A stretch of DNA of 64,000 bases from Amycolatopsis pithecellobii (lineage in GTDB: Bacteria > Actinomycetota > Actinomycetes > Mycobacteriales > Pseudonocardiaceae): positions 124,001-188,000 of the forward strand of contig NZ_WMBA01000004.1 in NCBI RefSeq assembly GCF_009707865.1, written 5' to 3'. Below, one piece after another: positions 8,594-16,821 of the stretch. How positions within the stretch are numbered: position 1 is the first letter of the stretch; every line of letters begins with the position of its first letter. Under the pieces are notes generated by a model. That model did no database searches, had not been told where the DNA came from, and saw nothing but the letters and a program-made list of their open reading frames with translations. The translations under genes were made by a program, and so were the position numbers.

Positions 8594-9679
8594 ATGGCGC
8601 TGTCACATCGGAGGGGTGTCGCCGCGACGATGACAGCTCTCGTCGCGGCCGTAACGCTCGCGCTCACGGGGTGTGCTTCGTCGAGTGGCTCGGGATCCAC
8701 CGGCCCACTGGTGATAGCCAACTGGGGCGGTGCGCCGAGCAAGGCATATCAGTCCGCATATCTCGGCCCGTTCACGGCTGAGACAGGGATTGCGGGACAG
8801 CAAGTGGATGCGCCGGGCGTATTCGTGGCCCGCGTCGAGGCGCAGGCCAAGGCCTCGCGTGTGCAGTGGGACATTCTCGAATCCATTACGGGAGCGGACA
8901 CCGCCCATCTCGCCAACGAGGGGCTTCTCGACCCGGTGCCGCCCGATGTCAAGGACCGGCTCATCAAGGCGGTCGGTCAGGAGAACGTCACCGATTACGG
9001 GTTTCACAGCGGTGGTACGGCCATGCTGATCGTGTGCAATACCCAACGGGTCCCCGTCTGTCCGCAGAACATGCAGGAATTCTGGGATGTCCACAAGTTT
9101 CCGCAGAAGCGGGCGATCATCGGCATAAATCCGGTGTATCCGATCAGCCAGGCCGAGATCGCGCTGGGCGTGCCCAGGGACAAAGTCGCCTCGACGCCTA
9201 TCGACGTCAATGCGACATTCGCGAAACTGAAGGAACTGCGCCCGTTCGTGTCGGTGTTCTACACCTCGTCCGACCAAGGTACCCAGGCGCTTCAGAATGG
9301 CGAAGCCGATATGGCGATCTTCTACGCGACCCGCATCTACGACGAGCTCCTCCCGCAGGGCAACTACAAGGCGGTCTGGACCGACGGCGTTCTCGCGGAC
9401 GGCACCAGCGTCGTACTCAAGGATGCGCCGAACAAGGCAGCTGCCTGGCAGCTGATGGAGTGGATCGCCAATCACCCTGAGCAGCAGGCGAAGTTCGCCC
9501 TGGCCGCATCGAAGTCGGCCGTGGATCCCAAGGCGCTGGATTTCGTGCCGCCGGAGAAACGTGCGCAATTCAGCAACGCGCCCGAGCACAAGGGACAGCT
9601 CGCCACGCCGAATGTTGCCGACTTCACGGCGAAGTTCGACGAGATCAACCGGCGTTGGCAGGAATTCATCGCGGGGTGA
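8594..9679 (+). CDS. ABC importer substrate-binding lipoprotein (polyamine type)
   Basis: Extracellular solute-binding protein of 361 residues of the PotD-like group. Seen: a basic then hydrophobic signal ending in the lipobox LTGC, then VIANWGGAPSKAYQ as in spermidine/putrescine-type binding proteins. ATG 8594 is chosen over 8576 because GAGGAG precedes it by 7 nt. First gene of a four-gene importer operon (binding protein, two permeases, ATPase). The ligand is unknown; linkage to an amidohydrolase suggests a cationic or N-rich compound. Confidence 0.9.
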   Translation: MALSHRRGVAATMTALVAAVTLALTGCASSSGSGSTGPLVIANWGGAPSKAYQSAYLGPFTAETGIAGQQVDAPGVFVARVEAQAKASRVQWDILESITGADTAHLANEGLLDPVPPDVKDRLIKAVGQENVTDYGFHSGGTAMLIVCNTQRVPVCPQNMQEFWDVHKFPQKRAIIGINPVYPISQAEIALGVPRDKVASTPIDVNATFAKLKELRPFVSVFYTSSDQGTQALQNGEADMAIFYATRIYDELLPQGNYKAVWTDGVLADGTSVVLKDAPNKAAAWQLMEWIANHPEQQAKFALAASKSAVDPKALDFVPPEKRAQFSNAPEHKGQLATPNVADFTAKFDEINRRWQEFIAG

Positions 9680-9722
9680 CCACCGCTCGACACCAACGCT
9701 CGCCAGAAGGGTGTGACCAGAA

Positions 9723-10589
9723 TTGACGGCGTCAATGCAATTACGGCGTGAATGGACGCCCTATATCCGAAAACGCTACGCCCTGGTGGCGGTATTGCCG
9801 GCGGTGATATTGCTGGGCGTCTTCGTGCTGTATCCGCTTGTGTTGCTGTTCGTGGAATCGAGCGCGGACGGTTTTGAAGCGTACGGGCGAATCCTCTCGA
9901 GCGGATCCGGGCGAAAGGCGATTTTCACGACGTTCACGGCGAGTCTGATCGTGACGGCTCTTGTTCTCGTGGTCGGGAGTCTCATCGCTTGGACGATCCG
10001 CACGACGACGCGCGCTGGGGTGCGCGGGCTTTGCTGGGCGTGCGTGCTGATCCCGTTCTGGATGGGGACAATTGTCAAGAACTACGCCATTATCCTGCTC
10101 ATCTCGAAAGAAGGGGTTGTCAACACCGCCCTCGGGTGGTTCGGCCACAAGCCGGTTCAGCTGATGTACACCACGCCGGCGGTCGTGCTCGGAATCTCAT
10201 ATTCACTGGTTCCGTTTGCTGTGCTGACCGTTCATGCCGTGTTCCAGACGATTGATGTGAATCTCCTCCGGAACGCCGAGGTGCTGGGCTCGACAAGGTC
10301 GGGCGCACTCCTGCGGGTGATGGTGCCACTGGCGACACCGGGCTTGATCGCCTCTGGAGCCGTCGTTTTCGCCCTCGCGGTGGGTTTCTATGTCACACCG
10401 GTCACGCTGGGTGGAGCCCAGGCGCCCTTCCTGGCCGGCCTGATCCAGACGAACATTCTGGAGTACTTCGACTATCCCGCGGCGGCTGCACTCGCGATGA
10501 TCCTGCTGGGGGTGGCACTTCTGATGATGATCGTCACCATCGGACTCGTCGGCCCGGGAAGTATTCGTAAAGCAATCACGAGGTCGTGA
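9723..10589 (+). CDS. ABC importer permease 1 (PotB-like)
   Basis: Inner-membrane permease of about 288 residues with six or so hydrophobic segments (VAVLPAVILLGVFVLYPLVL and others) and the cytoplasmic EAA-type loop around NAEVLGSTRSGALLRVMVPL. TTG 9723 is taken as the start, because the nearest AAGG-type site is 12 nt upstream; ATG 9735 is an alternative with a poorer distance. It pairs with the next permease and the PotA-like ATPase. Confidence 0.88.
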   Translation: MTASMQLRREWTPYIRKRYALVAVLPAVILLGVFVLYPLVLLFVESSADGFEAYGRILSSGSGRKAIFTTFTASLIVTALVLVVGSLIAWTIRTTTRAGVRGLCWACVLIPFWMGTIVKNYAIILLISKEGVVNTALGWFGHKPVQLMYTTPAVVLGISYSLVPFAVLTVHAVFQTIDVNLLRNAEVLGSTRSGALLRVMVPLATPGLIASGAVVFALAVGFYVTPVTLGGAQAPFLAGLIQTNILEYFDYPAAAALAMILLGVALLMMIVTIGLVGPGSIRKAITRS

Positions 10590-10590
10590 A

Positions 10591-11397
10591 ATGTCTGAAA
10601 TTCTTGACAAACTGGCCAGAATGTCCGTGCGGGTCATACTGGCCGCGACCGTTTTCATCATCCTCGCCCCGGTCGTCGTGATACTCGTGATGTCCGTCTC
10701 GCAGCAGATCCACTTCGCGTTCCCCCCGGATGGTTTCGGCTGGCGCCAATACCAGGAACTGTTTCACAACCCGGTGTGGATGCGCTCGATGGGGCTCTCC
10801 CTCTCCCTGGCGCTGCCGGCCGCCGCACTCGCCGTCGTGGTGGCGCTGCCCGTCTGCCTGGTCGCGCAGCGAAGCAAAGTCCCCGGCAGGAATCTGCTGC
10901 AAGGGGTGGCCGTAACCAGCATCATCATTCCGATGTCCGCGTTGGCCGTTGGACTGTTTGCGCTTTTCTCCCGGCTGGGCCTTACTTCTTCGAATGGGGG
11001 GCTCATCATCGCGGAGGCCGTGGTGGCGCTGCCCATCGTCGTGATCGGCATTGCCGCCGGATTGAGCAAGATCCCGCGTACGGCCGAGTTCGCGGCCATG
11101 ACGATGGGGGCCTCCCTTGTCCGGTCGATCGTGGAAATCACCGGCAGGGCGCTCTTGCCGGCGATATTGGCGAGCGCGGTGATGGGATTTCTCCATGCCT
11201 TTGACGAGGTGGTGATCGTCAATTTCGTGGGCGGACCGGGACAAGTCACCCTGCCCAAGGCGATTCTCGATTCAGTTCAGTACTCCATTGATCCGGTCAT
11301 CACGGCAGCCGCATCGCTTCTGATGCTCGGCTCCGCACTATTGATGATTGTCGCTGCCATTGCCGGACGAATTGTGATGAAGAGGCGACGAGGATGA
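10591..11397 (+). CDS. ABC importer permease 2 (PotC-like)
   Basis: Second permease, 268 residues, with an N-terminal membrane helix (VFIILAPVVVILVMSV), further helices and an EAA-like loop near AAMTMGASLVRSIVEITG. It starts 1 bp after permease 1 ends and its stop overlaps the ATPase start by 4 bp, so the proteins are made together. The family forms heterodimers with PotB-like subunits. Confidence 0.88.
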   Translation: MSEILDKLARMSVRVILAATVFIILAPVVVILVMSVSQQIHFAFPPDGFGWRQYQELFHNPVWMRSMGLSLSLALPAAALAVVVALPVCLVAQRSKVPGRNLLQGVAVTSIIIPMSALAVGLFALFSRLGLTSSNGGLIIAEAVVALPIVVIGIAAGLSKIPRTAEFAAMTMGASLVRSIVEITGRALLPAILASAVMGFLHAFDEVVIVNFVGGPGQVTLPKAILDSVQYSIDPVITAAASLLMLGSALLMIVAAIAGRIVMKRRRG

Positions 11398-12473
11398 CGA
11401 ACACGGAAACGATCATGGACGACGATCAGGTGCTGGTGCTGGACGGCGTGGCCAAGCAGTACGGCGGGCTGCCGGCCCTCTCGCCGACGAGCCTCACTGT
11501 TCAGCGCGGCGAATTCTTGACCCTGCTGGGGCCGAGCGGTTCCGGGAAGAGCACACTGCTCAAGCTCATCGCCGGGTTCGAGTCGCCCAGCAGCGGGGCA
11601 ATCTTGCTTCGGTCCCGTGACATCTCCGGACTGAGTCCTGCACAGCGGCAACTGGGAATGGTTTTTCAGAGCTACTCTCTTTTTCCGCACCTGACGGTGG
11701 CGAAGAACATCGAGTACGGCCTCAAGCGCCGGAAATGGTCGTTGCCTCGCCGGCGAGCGCGGGTGGCCGAGATTCTGGCGATCGTGAAACTCGAGCATCG
11801 GGCCGAAGCACTTCCGGCGGAGCTGTCAGGTGGTCAGCAGCAGCGGGTGGCGGTGGCACGTGCACTGGCCTACGACCCCGACGTGCTGCTGATGGACGAG
11901 CCGCTCGGTGCTCTTGACCGGACACTCCGGCTCGAAATGGAGTCCGAGATCAAGCGAATCCACGGCGAACTCGGGACGACGTTCATCTACGTCACCCATG
12001 ACCAGCAGGAAGCGATGCACCTGTCGACCCGCATCGCGATCATGAACAACTCGCGGGTGGTGGCACTCGGCACGCCGGACGACCTGTTTCGCAATCCGCC
12101 GAACGCATTTACGGCCGAGTTCTTTTCCGACGCGACCACGGTCCCGGCGGAAATAGATTCGGAGAAACGCTTCCGGTGGGAAAATGGCACGGGGTACTGG
12201 GAGGCGCCCGCGGGAATGTCGCCCGGCCGCTACACGCTGGGCATCAGGCCGCGTGCCGCGCGATGGGGAATTGTCGAAGGCGCACCGGCACTGCGGGGTA
12301 AGGTGCGAAGCTCGATGCTTTTCGGGGACGAGGTTCGCGTCCTGATCGACTCGGATACCGTCACTGGTCTGCGCGTGATCGTCCCCGCCCGTGCCACCGG
12401 TTTCAGCCCGGGGGAGCACGTGGACGTGTCCATTCCCTGGGAGGATGCGATCCTGCTCCCGAGGGAGACGTGA
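11394..12473 (+). CDS. ABC importer ATPase (PotA-like)
   Basis: ATP-binding subunit of 359 residues. Seen: Walker A GPSGSGKST, Q-loop in MVFQSYSLFPHLT, signature LSGGQQQRVAVARAL, Walker B VLLMDEPLGALD, and the switch His in YVTHDQQEA. The C-terminal 120 residues match a TOBE-type regulatory domain (LGIRPRAARW). It energises the importer encoded just upstream. It ends 23 bp before the convergent cupin gene. Confidence 0.94.
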   Translation: MTNTETIMDDDQVLVLDGVAKQYGGLPALSPTSLTVQRGEFLTLLGPSGSGKSTLLKLIAGFESPSSGAILLRSRDISGLSPAQRQLGMVFQSYSLFPHLTVAKNIEYGLKRRKWSLPRRRARVAEILAIVKLEHRAEALPAELSGGQQQRVAVARALAYDPDVLLMDEPLGALDRTLRLEMESEIKRIHGELGTTFIYVTHDQQEAMHLSTRIAIMNNSRVVALGTPDDLFRNPPNAFTAEFFSDATTVPAEIDSEKRFRWENGTGYWEAPAGMSPGRYTLGIRPRAARWGIVEGAPALRGKVRSSMLFGDEVRVLIDSDTVTGLRVIVPARATGFSPGEHVDVSIPWEDAILLPRET

Positions 12474-12480
12474 GTTGTGC

Positions 12481-12495
12481 AGCCGCGCGCCGGCT
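12481..12495. terminator. Small GC hairpin between convergent genes
   Basis: AGCCGCGCGCCGGCT folds with 5-bp arms in the 23-bp gap between the ATPase and the convergent cupin gene. It could act as a bidirectional terminator, but it is short and has no U tract. Confidence 0.25.
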
Positions 12496-12496
12496 C

Positions 12497-12988
12497 TCAG
12501 GTGAAGTCGGTGGCAGGTTCGGTGGCGTAGCGGGCCATCGTCCCGATGTTCGCCTGTGGGGTCAGTTCCTGGCCGCTCGCGATCATGTCCCGCAGGTCAC
12601 GGAAGTACTGCACGTACAGGTCGGGCGTGAAAGTGCTGAGCATGACGGCCGGCTCGTCGGTCACGTTGGCGAACGTGTGCGGGGCGCCGGGCGGGACCAT
12701 CACGAGCGTGCCCGCGGTCGCGTCGTAGTCCTTGTCCCCGACGGTGAACCGCACCGCACCGGAGATGACGTAGAACCCCTCATCGTGCTGGGCGTGGCGG
12801 TGCTGCGGCGGTCCGGGAGTGTGCGGGGCGAGGACGGACTCGGCGAGCCCGAGGCGGTGCCCGGTGTTCCGGCCGTCCTCGAGCACGCGCAGTCGCGTGG
12901 TGCCCAGGACGATCGTCTCACCGGCGTCCGGGCCGACCACCGACACCGCGGGGTCGGCCGCCTCACGGGCTTTCGGTTCCTCAGTCAT
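12497..12988 (-). CDS. Single-domain cupin protein
   Basis: Small cytosolic protein of 163 residues with one cupin barrel. Seen: PPQHRHAQHDEGFYVISGAV (HxH...E-type metal motif) and PPGAPHTFANV (second His motif). Often such proteins are isomerases, dioxygenases or sugar-binding enzymes; no specific activity can be given. It is divergent from the LysR gene across an 80-bp gap holding an ATAC-N7-GTAT site, so it is the likely target of that regulator. Confidence 0.87.
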   Translation of the reverse strand: MTEEPKAREAADPAVSVVGPDAGETIVLGTTRLRVLEDGRNTGHRLGLAESVLAPHTPGPPQHRHAQHDEGFYVISGAVRFTVGDKDYDATAGTLVMVPPGAPHTFANVTDEPAVMLSTFTPDLYVQYFRDLRDMIASGQELTPQANIGTMARYATEPATDFT

Positions 12989-13042
12989 GATCCGATTTCA
13001 CCGCCGGAGCCCGGTGACTGTCCAAGACCAATTCCGGGATGC

Positions 13043-13061
13043 CGATACCGCACGGGTATCG
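13043..13061. promoter_or_regulatory. LysR-type operator between cupin and LysR genes
   Basis: CGATACC and GGTATCG, perfect 7-bp arms, around a 5-bp spacer; it contains ATAC-N7-GTAT (13045-13059), the textbook LysR-type box with T-N11-A. It sits just upstream of the LysR start and in the divergent gap. Confidence 0.65.
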
Positions 13062-13068
13062 TCGCCGC

Positions 13069-13959
13069 GTGGAGCTACGTACGCTGCGCTATTTCGTGGC
13101 CGTCGCCGAGGAACTCCACTTCGGCCGCGCTGCCGCCAGGTTGCAGATGAGCCAGCCGCCGCTGAGCCGGGCGATCCGGCGGCTGGAGGCCGAGGTCGGC
13201 GCCGCGCTGTTCACCCGGTCGTCCGCCGGGGTCACCATGACGTCGGCGGGGGTGGTCCTGCTCGAAGAGGCCCGAGCCCTGCTCGACCAGGCGGATCGGG
13301 CCTTCGTACGCGTCGCTGCGGCAGCCGGCGCGGCGACCATCACCGTCGGCATCCTCGGCGACAACACCGACCGCGGCATCACCCGCCTTGCCGGCGCCTA
13401 CCGTCGAAGGCACCCCGGCATCGACATCCTCGTCCGCGACACCGACCTGACCGATCCCACCTGCGGGCTGCGTGCCGGACTGGTCGACGTCGCCCTGACC
13501 CGCGCGCCGTTCGACGAGACCGCACTGACGGTGCGTGAGCTGCGCGCCGACCCGGTCGGCGCGGTCCTGCGCGCGAACGACCCGCTGGCCCACCGCGATC
13601 ACCTGCGGCTGGCCGACCTGGCGGACCGCCGATGGTTCCAGTTCCCGCCCGGGAGCGACCCGATCTGGCAGTCGTACTGGAACGGCGGGAAACCGCGCGA
13701 GGGCCCGGTGGTGCGCGTCGTGCAGGAATGCCTCCAGGCCGTGCTCTGGAACGGCACCGTGGGGATCACCCCGCTCGGGCACGACCTGCCGGGCGACCTG
13801 GCCGTGGTCCCGCTGATCGACATGGCCCCCAGCCGCGTGGTGGTGGCGTGGAACGAGGGCGACACCAACCCGTTGATCAGGTCGTTCGTGCAGGTCGCGA
13901 CAGCCGCCTATCACGAGCCGGCAGCGGAAACGCTTACCCCGCGCTTCGCCCAAGCGTGA
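13069..13959 (+). CDS. LysR family transcriptional regulator
   Basis: Regulator of 296 residues. The N-terminal winged helix reads ELRTLRYFVAVAEELHFGRA then LQMSQPPLSRAIRRLEAEVG, typical of the family; the rest is a substrate-binding sensor domain. GTG 13069 is chosen because VELRTLRYF is the family's usual N-terminus. It is divergent from the cupin gene with a LysR box in between. Downstream lie only gene remnants. Confidence 0.92.
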   Translation: MELRTLRYFVAVAEELHFGRAAARLQMSQPPLSRAIRRLEAEVGAALFTRSSAGVTMTSAGVVLLEEARALLDQADRAFVRVAAAAGAATITVGILGDNTDRGITRLAGAYRRRHPGIDILVRDTDLTDPTCGLRAGLVDVALTRAPFDETALTVRELRADPVGAVLRANDPLAHRDHLRLADLADRRWFQFPPGSDPIWQSYWNGGKPREGPVVRVVQECLQAVLWNGTVGITPLGHDLPGDLAVVPLIDMAPSRVVVAWNEGDTNPLIRSFVQVATAAYHEPAAETLTPRFAQA

Positions 13960-13993
13960 CGCGTCTAGCCCGGCGAAGCACGGGGCCTCGCGG

Positions 13994-14340
13994 CTACTCG
14001 GCCGGCAGGAGGTCGCGCAGCTGCGCCCGGGAGGCCAGGCGCACGATCTGCTGCTGCTGTGCGTGTTCGAACGGCCACCGCTCGACCTCGAGTGCCGCAC
14101 GGAAATGGCGCTCGGCCTCTTCGGCAGCCGACAACGCCGCGGCACGGTGCAGAAGTGAGGCGAGACGGAGCGAGGTATTGCCGCCCAGCGCTCGCGTAGC
14201 CGTGTTGAGCAACGGGGCCACGTCGCCGGATCGGCCGATACGCGCCGCCGCGGCGGCAAGGTCGGCCAGGACCGCATAGCTCGCATGGAAATGGACCGGC
14301 TCGCCCTCCGCGGTGAAGGCCGACCGGATGTGATGGAACG
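13994..14340 (-). pseudogene. Remnant of a LuxR/MalT-type regulator (TPR region)
   Basis: The open frame continues to 14491 but only the part below about 14340 looks like protein: an alpha-helical stretch with ALGGNTSLRLASLLHRAA and HFRAALEVERWPFEHAQ, the end of the helical-repeat region that precedes the HTH in large LuxR regulators. No HTH and no ATPase domain remain. It abuts the BKACE remnant on the other strand, so both were cut at about 14340-14350. Assignment is moderately sure. Confidence 0.5.
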
Positions 14341-14348
14341 CGGCGTCA

Positions 14349-14594
14349 TCGGAAGGCGAGGTGTGGCAGGTGACCGCGATCGGCAGGGCCAATCTGTCGT
14401 TGACCGCGATGGGGCTTGCGCTGGGCGGCAACGCCCGAGCCGGGCTCGAAGACACCCTGTATCTGCGCAAGGGCGAACTCAGCCAGGGCAACCTGCCGCT
14501 GGTCTCGCGTGCGGCTCAGCTCGCCGGCGATCTCGACCTGACCATCGCCGGTCCCGGGGAAACCGAGAAACTGCTGCAGCTGCCACCCCGCTGA
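14349..14594 (+). pseudogene. Remnant of a BKACE (beta-keto acid cleavage) enzyme, C-terminus only
   Basis: About 80 residues match the C-terminal end of the BKACE/DUF849 family: VWQVTAIGRANLSL, GLALGGNARAGLEDTLYL, then RGEL-like KGELSQGN. These enzymes cleave beta-keto acids with acetyl-CoA and are about 270-300 residues long; some 200 N-terminal residues are missing and there is no promoter or start of its own. It is a truncated relic at a rearrangement junction. Confidence 0.65.
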
Positions 14595-14611
14595 ACCCCC
14601 GGGGTCTCCTC

Positions 14612-15289
14612 CTAATGCGGCCGCGCCAATTCCACGAGGAGCCGTGCCAATTCCGCGGGGCGGCTGAGGAAGGGGGAGTGGTCGGCACCGATCATCTCGT
14701 GCGCCTCGATGCCGAGTCGCTCCCGCGCGGCCCGGCGCGCCCATACCGGATTGACCGCGTGGTCCTCGGTCGGGACGACATATGCCGACTCGGTGTCCGG
14801 CCAGACCCTCAGTGGTGTCGTTTCGCGGAAAGGCATTTCCGCTTGGGGCCGGATCTGCGTCAGTGCCCACGCCGCGTCGGCGTCGCCGGCTGCGTTGTAC
14901 AGGCCGTCGCGGTAAGCGGATGGGCCGGCCTGGGGTGAGAAGAGCAGCATTTCGGGCTCGGCCGCCAACTGTTCGAGCAGGGTCCTGCCGGGTATCGGAA
15001 GCGCGCCCGACAGGAAGATCATCTTGCGGACGGGTCGTTCCGTTGCCACCAACGGAATCGTGAGCCCGCCCAGTGAGTGGCCGACCAGGACAAGGTCGCC
15101 GTCGAGGTCGGCGAGCGCCTCGAGGACCACCTCGGCATAGCGCCCGGCACCGGCCGTCTCGTCCTCGCTGGGCAGATCCATGGCCACCGCGCTGTGCCCG
15201 AGCGTATCGAGTGCGCCGATCACGCGCTGCCAGCACCACGCTCCATGAGAACCGCCATGCACCAGAACGAAAATCGTCTCACGCGCCAT
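14612..15289 (-). CDS. Alpha/beta hydrolase, tandem copy B
   Basis: Hydrolase of 225 residues. Seen: FVLVHGGSHGAWCWQRV near the start, nucleophile elbow GHSLGG, and late His in GADHSPFLSRP. It is a close paralogue of the next gene. ATG 15289 overlaps the stop of copy A by 11 bp (ATGGCGCGTGA) and has AAGGAG just upstream inside copy A, so translation is coupled. The family (salicylate-esterase/HNL-like group) hydrolyses small esters. Its 3' end carries a 163-bp block nearly identical to copy A. Confidence 0.9.
   Translation of the reverse strand: MARETIFVLVHGGSHGAWCWQRVIGALDTLGHSAVAMDLPSEDETAGAGRYAEVVLEALADLDGDLVLVGHSLGGLTIPLVATERPVRKMIFLSGALPIPGRTLLEQLAAEPEMLLFSPQAGPSAYRDGLYNAAGDADAAWALTQIRPQAEMPFRETTPLRVWPDTESAYVVPTEDHAVNPVWARRAARERLGIEAHEMIGADHSPFLSRPAELARLLVELARPH
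14625..14787. repeat. 163-bp near-identical block, copy 1 (partner at 15310-15472)
   Basis: The 3' end of hydrolase copy B repeats 685 bp away in hydrolase copy A with about four visible differences, whereas the rest of the two genes is clearly more divergent. This suggests recent duplication with gene conversion. Confidence 0.85.
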
Positions 15290-15971
15290 GCGCCTGCTCC
15301 TTCGATACCGCCAATTCCACGAGGAGCCGTGCCAATTCCGCGGGGCGGCTGAGGAAGGGGGAGTGGTCGGCACCGATCATTTCGTGCGCCTCGATGCCGA
15401 GTCGCTCCCGCGCGGCCCGGCGCGCCCATACCGAATTGACCGCACGGTCCTCGGTCGGGACGATGAACGCCGCGTCGACGTCCGGCCAGGCCTTCAGCGG
15501 AGTCTCCTCGTGGTACGGGGTCTGTGCTTGCGGCCGGATCTGCGCCAGCGCCCACGCGGCATCCGCATCGGCCGCTGTCCCATACAGCCGGCGACGGAAC
15601 GCGGATGGCCCGTCAGGATTGGGAAAGACCATCTCTGGTTCCGTTTCCTGTTGCTGTATCAGGCTTTTGCCGGGCATGGGCAGCACGGCCGAGAGGAATA
15701 TCAGCGTGCGGACCGGACGTTCCGCCGCGACCAGCGGAATGGTCAGCCCGCCCAGAGAGTGCCCGACGAGAACAACGTTGCCATCGACGTCGGCGAGTGC
15801 GTCGAGGACCACCTCGGCGTAGCGCTGGGCACCGGCCGAGTCGTCGTCGCAGGGCAGATCCATGGCCACCCCGCGGTGCCCGAGGACGTCGAGCGCGCCG
15901 ATCACACGCTGCCAGCACCACGCTCCGTGACACCCACCGTGCACCAGACCGAATACCGTTTCGAGTTCCAT
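15279..15971 (-). CDS. Alpha/beta hydrolase, tandem copy A
   Basis: Hydrolase of 230 residues and paralogue of the gene at 14612. Seen: FGLVHGGCHGAWCWQRVIG, GHSLGG nucleophile elbow, GADHSPFLSRP His motif. ATG 15971 follows AGGAGGT. It lies 16 bp after the ABC permease gene on the same strand, so it is probably co-transcribed with the importer, implying the imported compound or a derivative is an ester or amide substrate. Confidence 0.9.
   Translation of the reverse strand: MELETVFGLVHGGCHGAWCWQRVIGALDVLGHRGVAMDLPCDDDSAGAQRYAEVVLDALADVDGNVVLVGHSLGGLTIPLVAAERPVRTLIFLSAVLPMPGKSLIQQQETEPEMVFPNPDGPSAFRRRLYGTAADADAAWALAQIRPQAQTPYHEETPLKAWPDVDAAFIVPTEDRAVNSVWARRAARERLGIEAHEMIGADHSPFLSRPAELARLLVELAVSKEQAHGA
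15310..15472. repeat. 163-bp near-identical block, copy 2 (partner at 14625-14787)
   Basis: Second copy of the block described at 14625. It encodes the C-terminal about 54 residues of copy A, including RERLGIEAHEMIGADHSPF, identical in both proteins. Confidence 0.85.
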
Positions 15972-15987
15972 TTCCACCTCCTCGTGA

Positions 15988-16821
15988 CTAATGGTGCGCG
16001 GGCCGCCAGCGCAGAAATCGTCGTTCCGCGAGGGAGGCGATCTGATCGAGTACGCCCGCGATGATGACGGTGGCGATGATGGCCGCGAACACGTTGGGCA
16101 TCTGGAAGAACCCTGACCCGGACACGATGACATAACCCAGCCCGACCTGGCCGAGGAACATCTCGCTGACGATGGCGGCGGACAGGCCGTAGGCCAGCGA
16201 GAGGCGCGCCGCGGCGATGATCCAGGGAACCGTCGCGGGAAGGACCACCCAGTAGATCGTCTGCCACCGGGACGCGCCACACAGCTTGGCCAGGGTGAGC
16301 TGGTTCCGCTCGGTGGCCTGCGCGCCGGTGATGACGTTCGTGAGGGCGATGAAGAACACCAGTGACACCACCAAGGCGATGGCCGAGTTGGTGCCGGTCC
16401 CGAACCACAGGACGAACAACGGGGCGAGGGCGATGCGGGGCATCGAGTTGATCACCGTGACGAGCGGGTTCAGCACTTTCGTCGCGGTCTGCGACAGTCC
16501 GATGACGAGGCCGGAAATGGTGCCCGCGGCCATGCCGATACAGAAGCCGATCATGGCCGCTTTGAGCGTCTCGAGCGAGGCGGCTCGCAAGCTGCCGTCG
16601 TGGATGCCGTTGACGAACGCCTGCACGGTCGCGCCCGGGCTGGGGACGAAGAGGGGGTTCACCAGCTTCGTCGTGCAGATCAGCTGCCACGCGCCGATGG
16701 CTGCGGCGACCAGGATGATCCGCGTGGCGATCACGAAGGCCCGGCGATATCCCTGGCGCGGAACCGGCGGAGCATCGTCGAGCTGGGCTGGGTTGGTCGT
16801 GACGACCTCGGTGCCGGTCAC
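15988..16821 (-). CDS. ABC importer permease (SsuC/TauC-like)
   Basis: Membrane subunit of 277 residues of the nitrate/sulfonate/taurine importer family. Seen: a cytoplasmic N-terminus, then IILVAAAIGAWQLICTTKLV, FVPSPGATVQAF, several more helices, and the EAA-type loop around LTLAKLCGASRWQTIYWVVL. GTG 16821 abuts the ATPase stop and has GGAGG upstream. It works with the ATPase and binding proteins encoded upstream on the minus strand. Confidence 0.9.
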   Translation of the reverse strand: MTGTEVVTTNPAQLDDAPPVPRQGYRRAFVIATRIILVAAAIGAWQLICTTKLVNPLFVPSPGATVQAFVNGIHDGSLRAASLETLKAAMIGFCIGMAAGTISGLVIGLSQTATKVLNPLVTVINSMPRIALAPLFVLWFGTGTNSAIALVVSLVFFIALTNVITGAQATERNQLTLAKLCGASRWQTIYWVVLPATVPWIIAAARLSLAYGLSAAIVSEMFLGQVGLGYVIVSGSGFFQMPNVFAAIIATVIIAGVLDQIASLAERRFLRWRPAHH

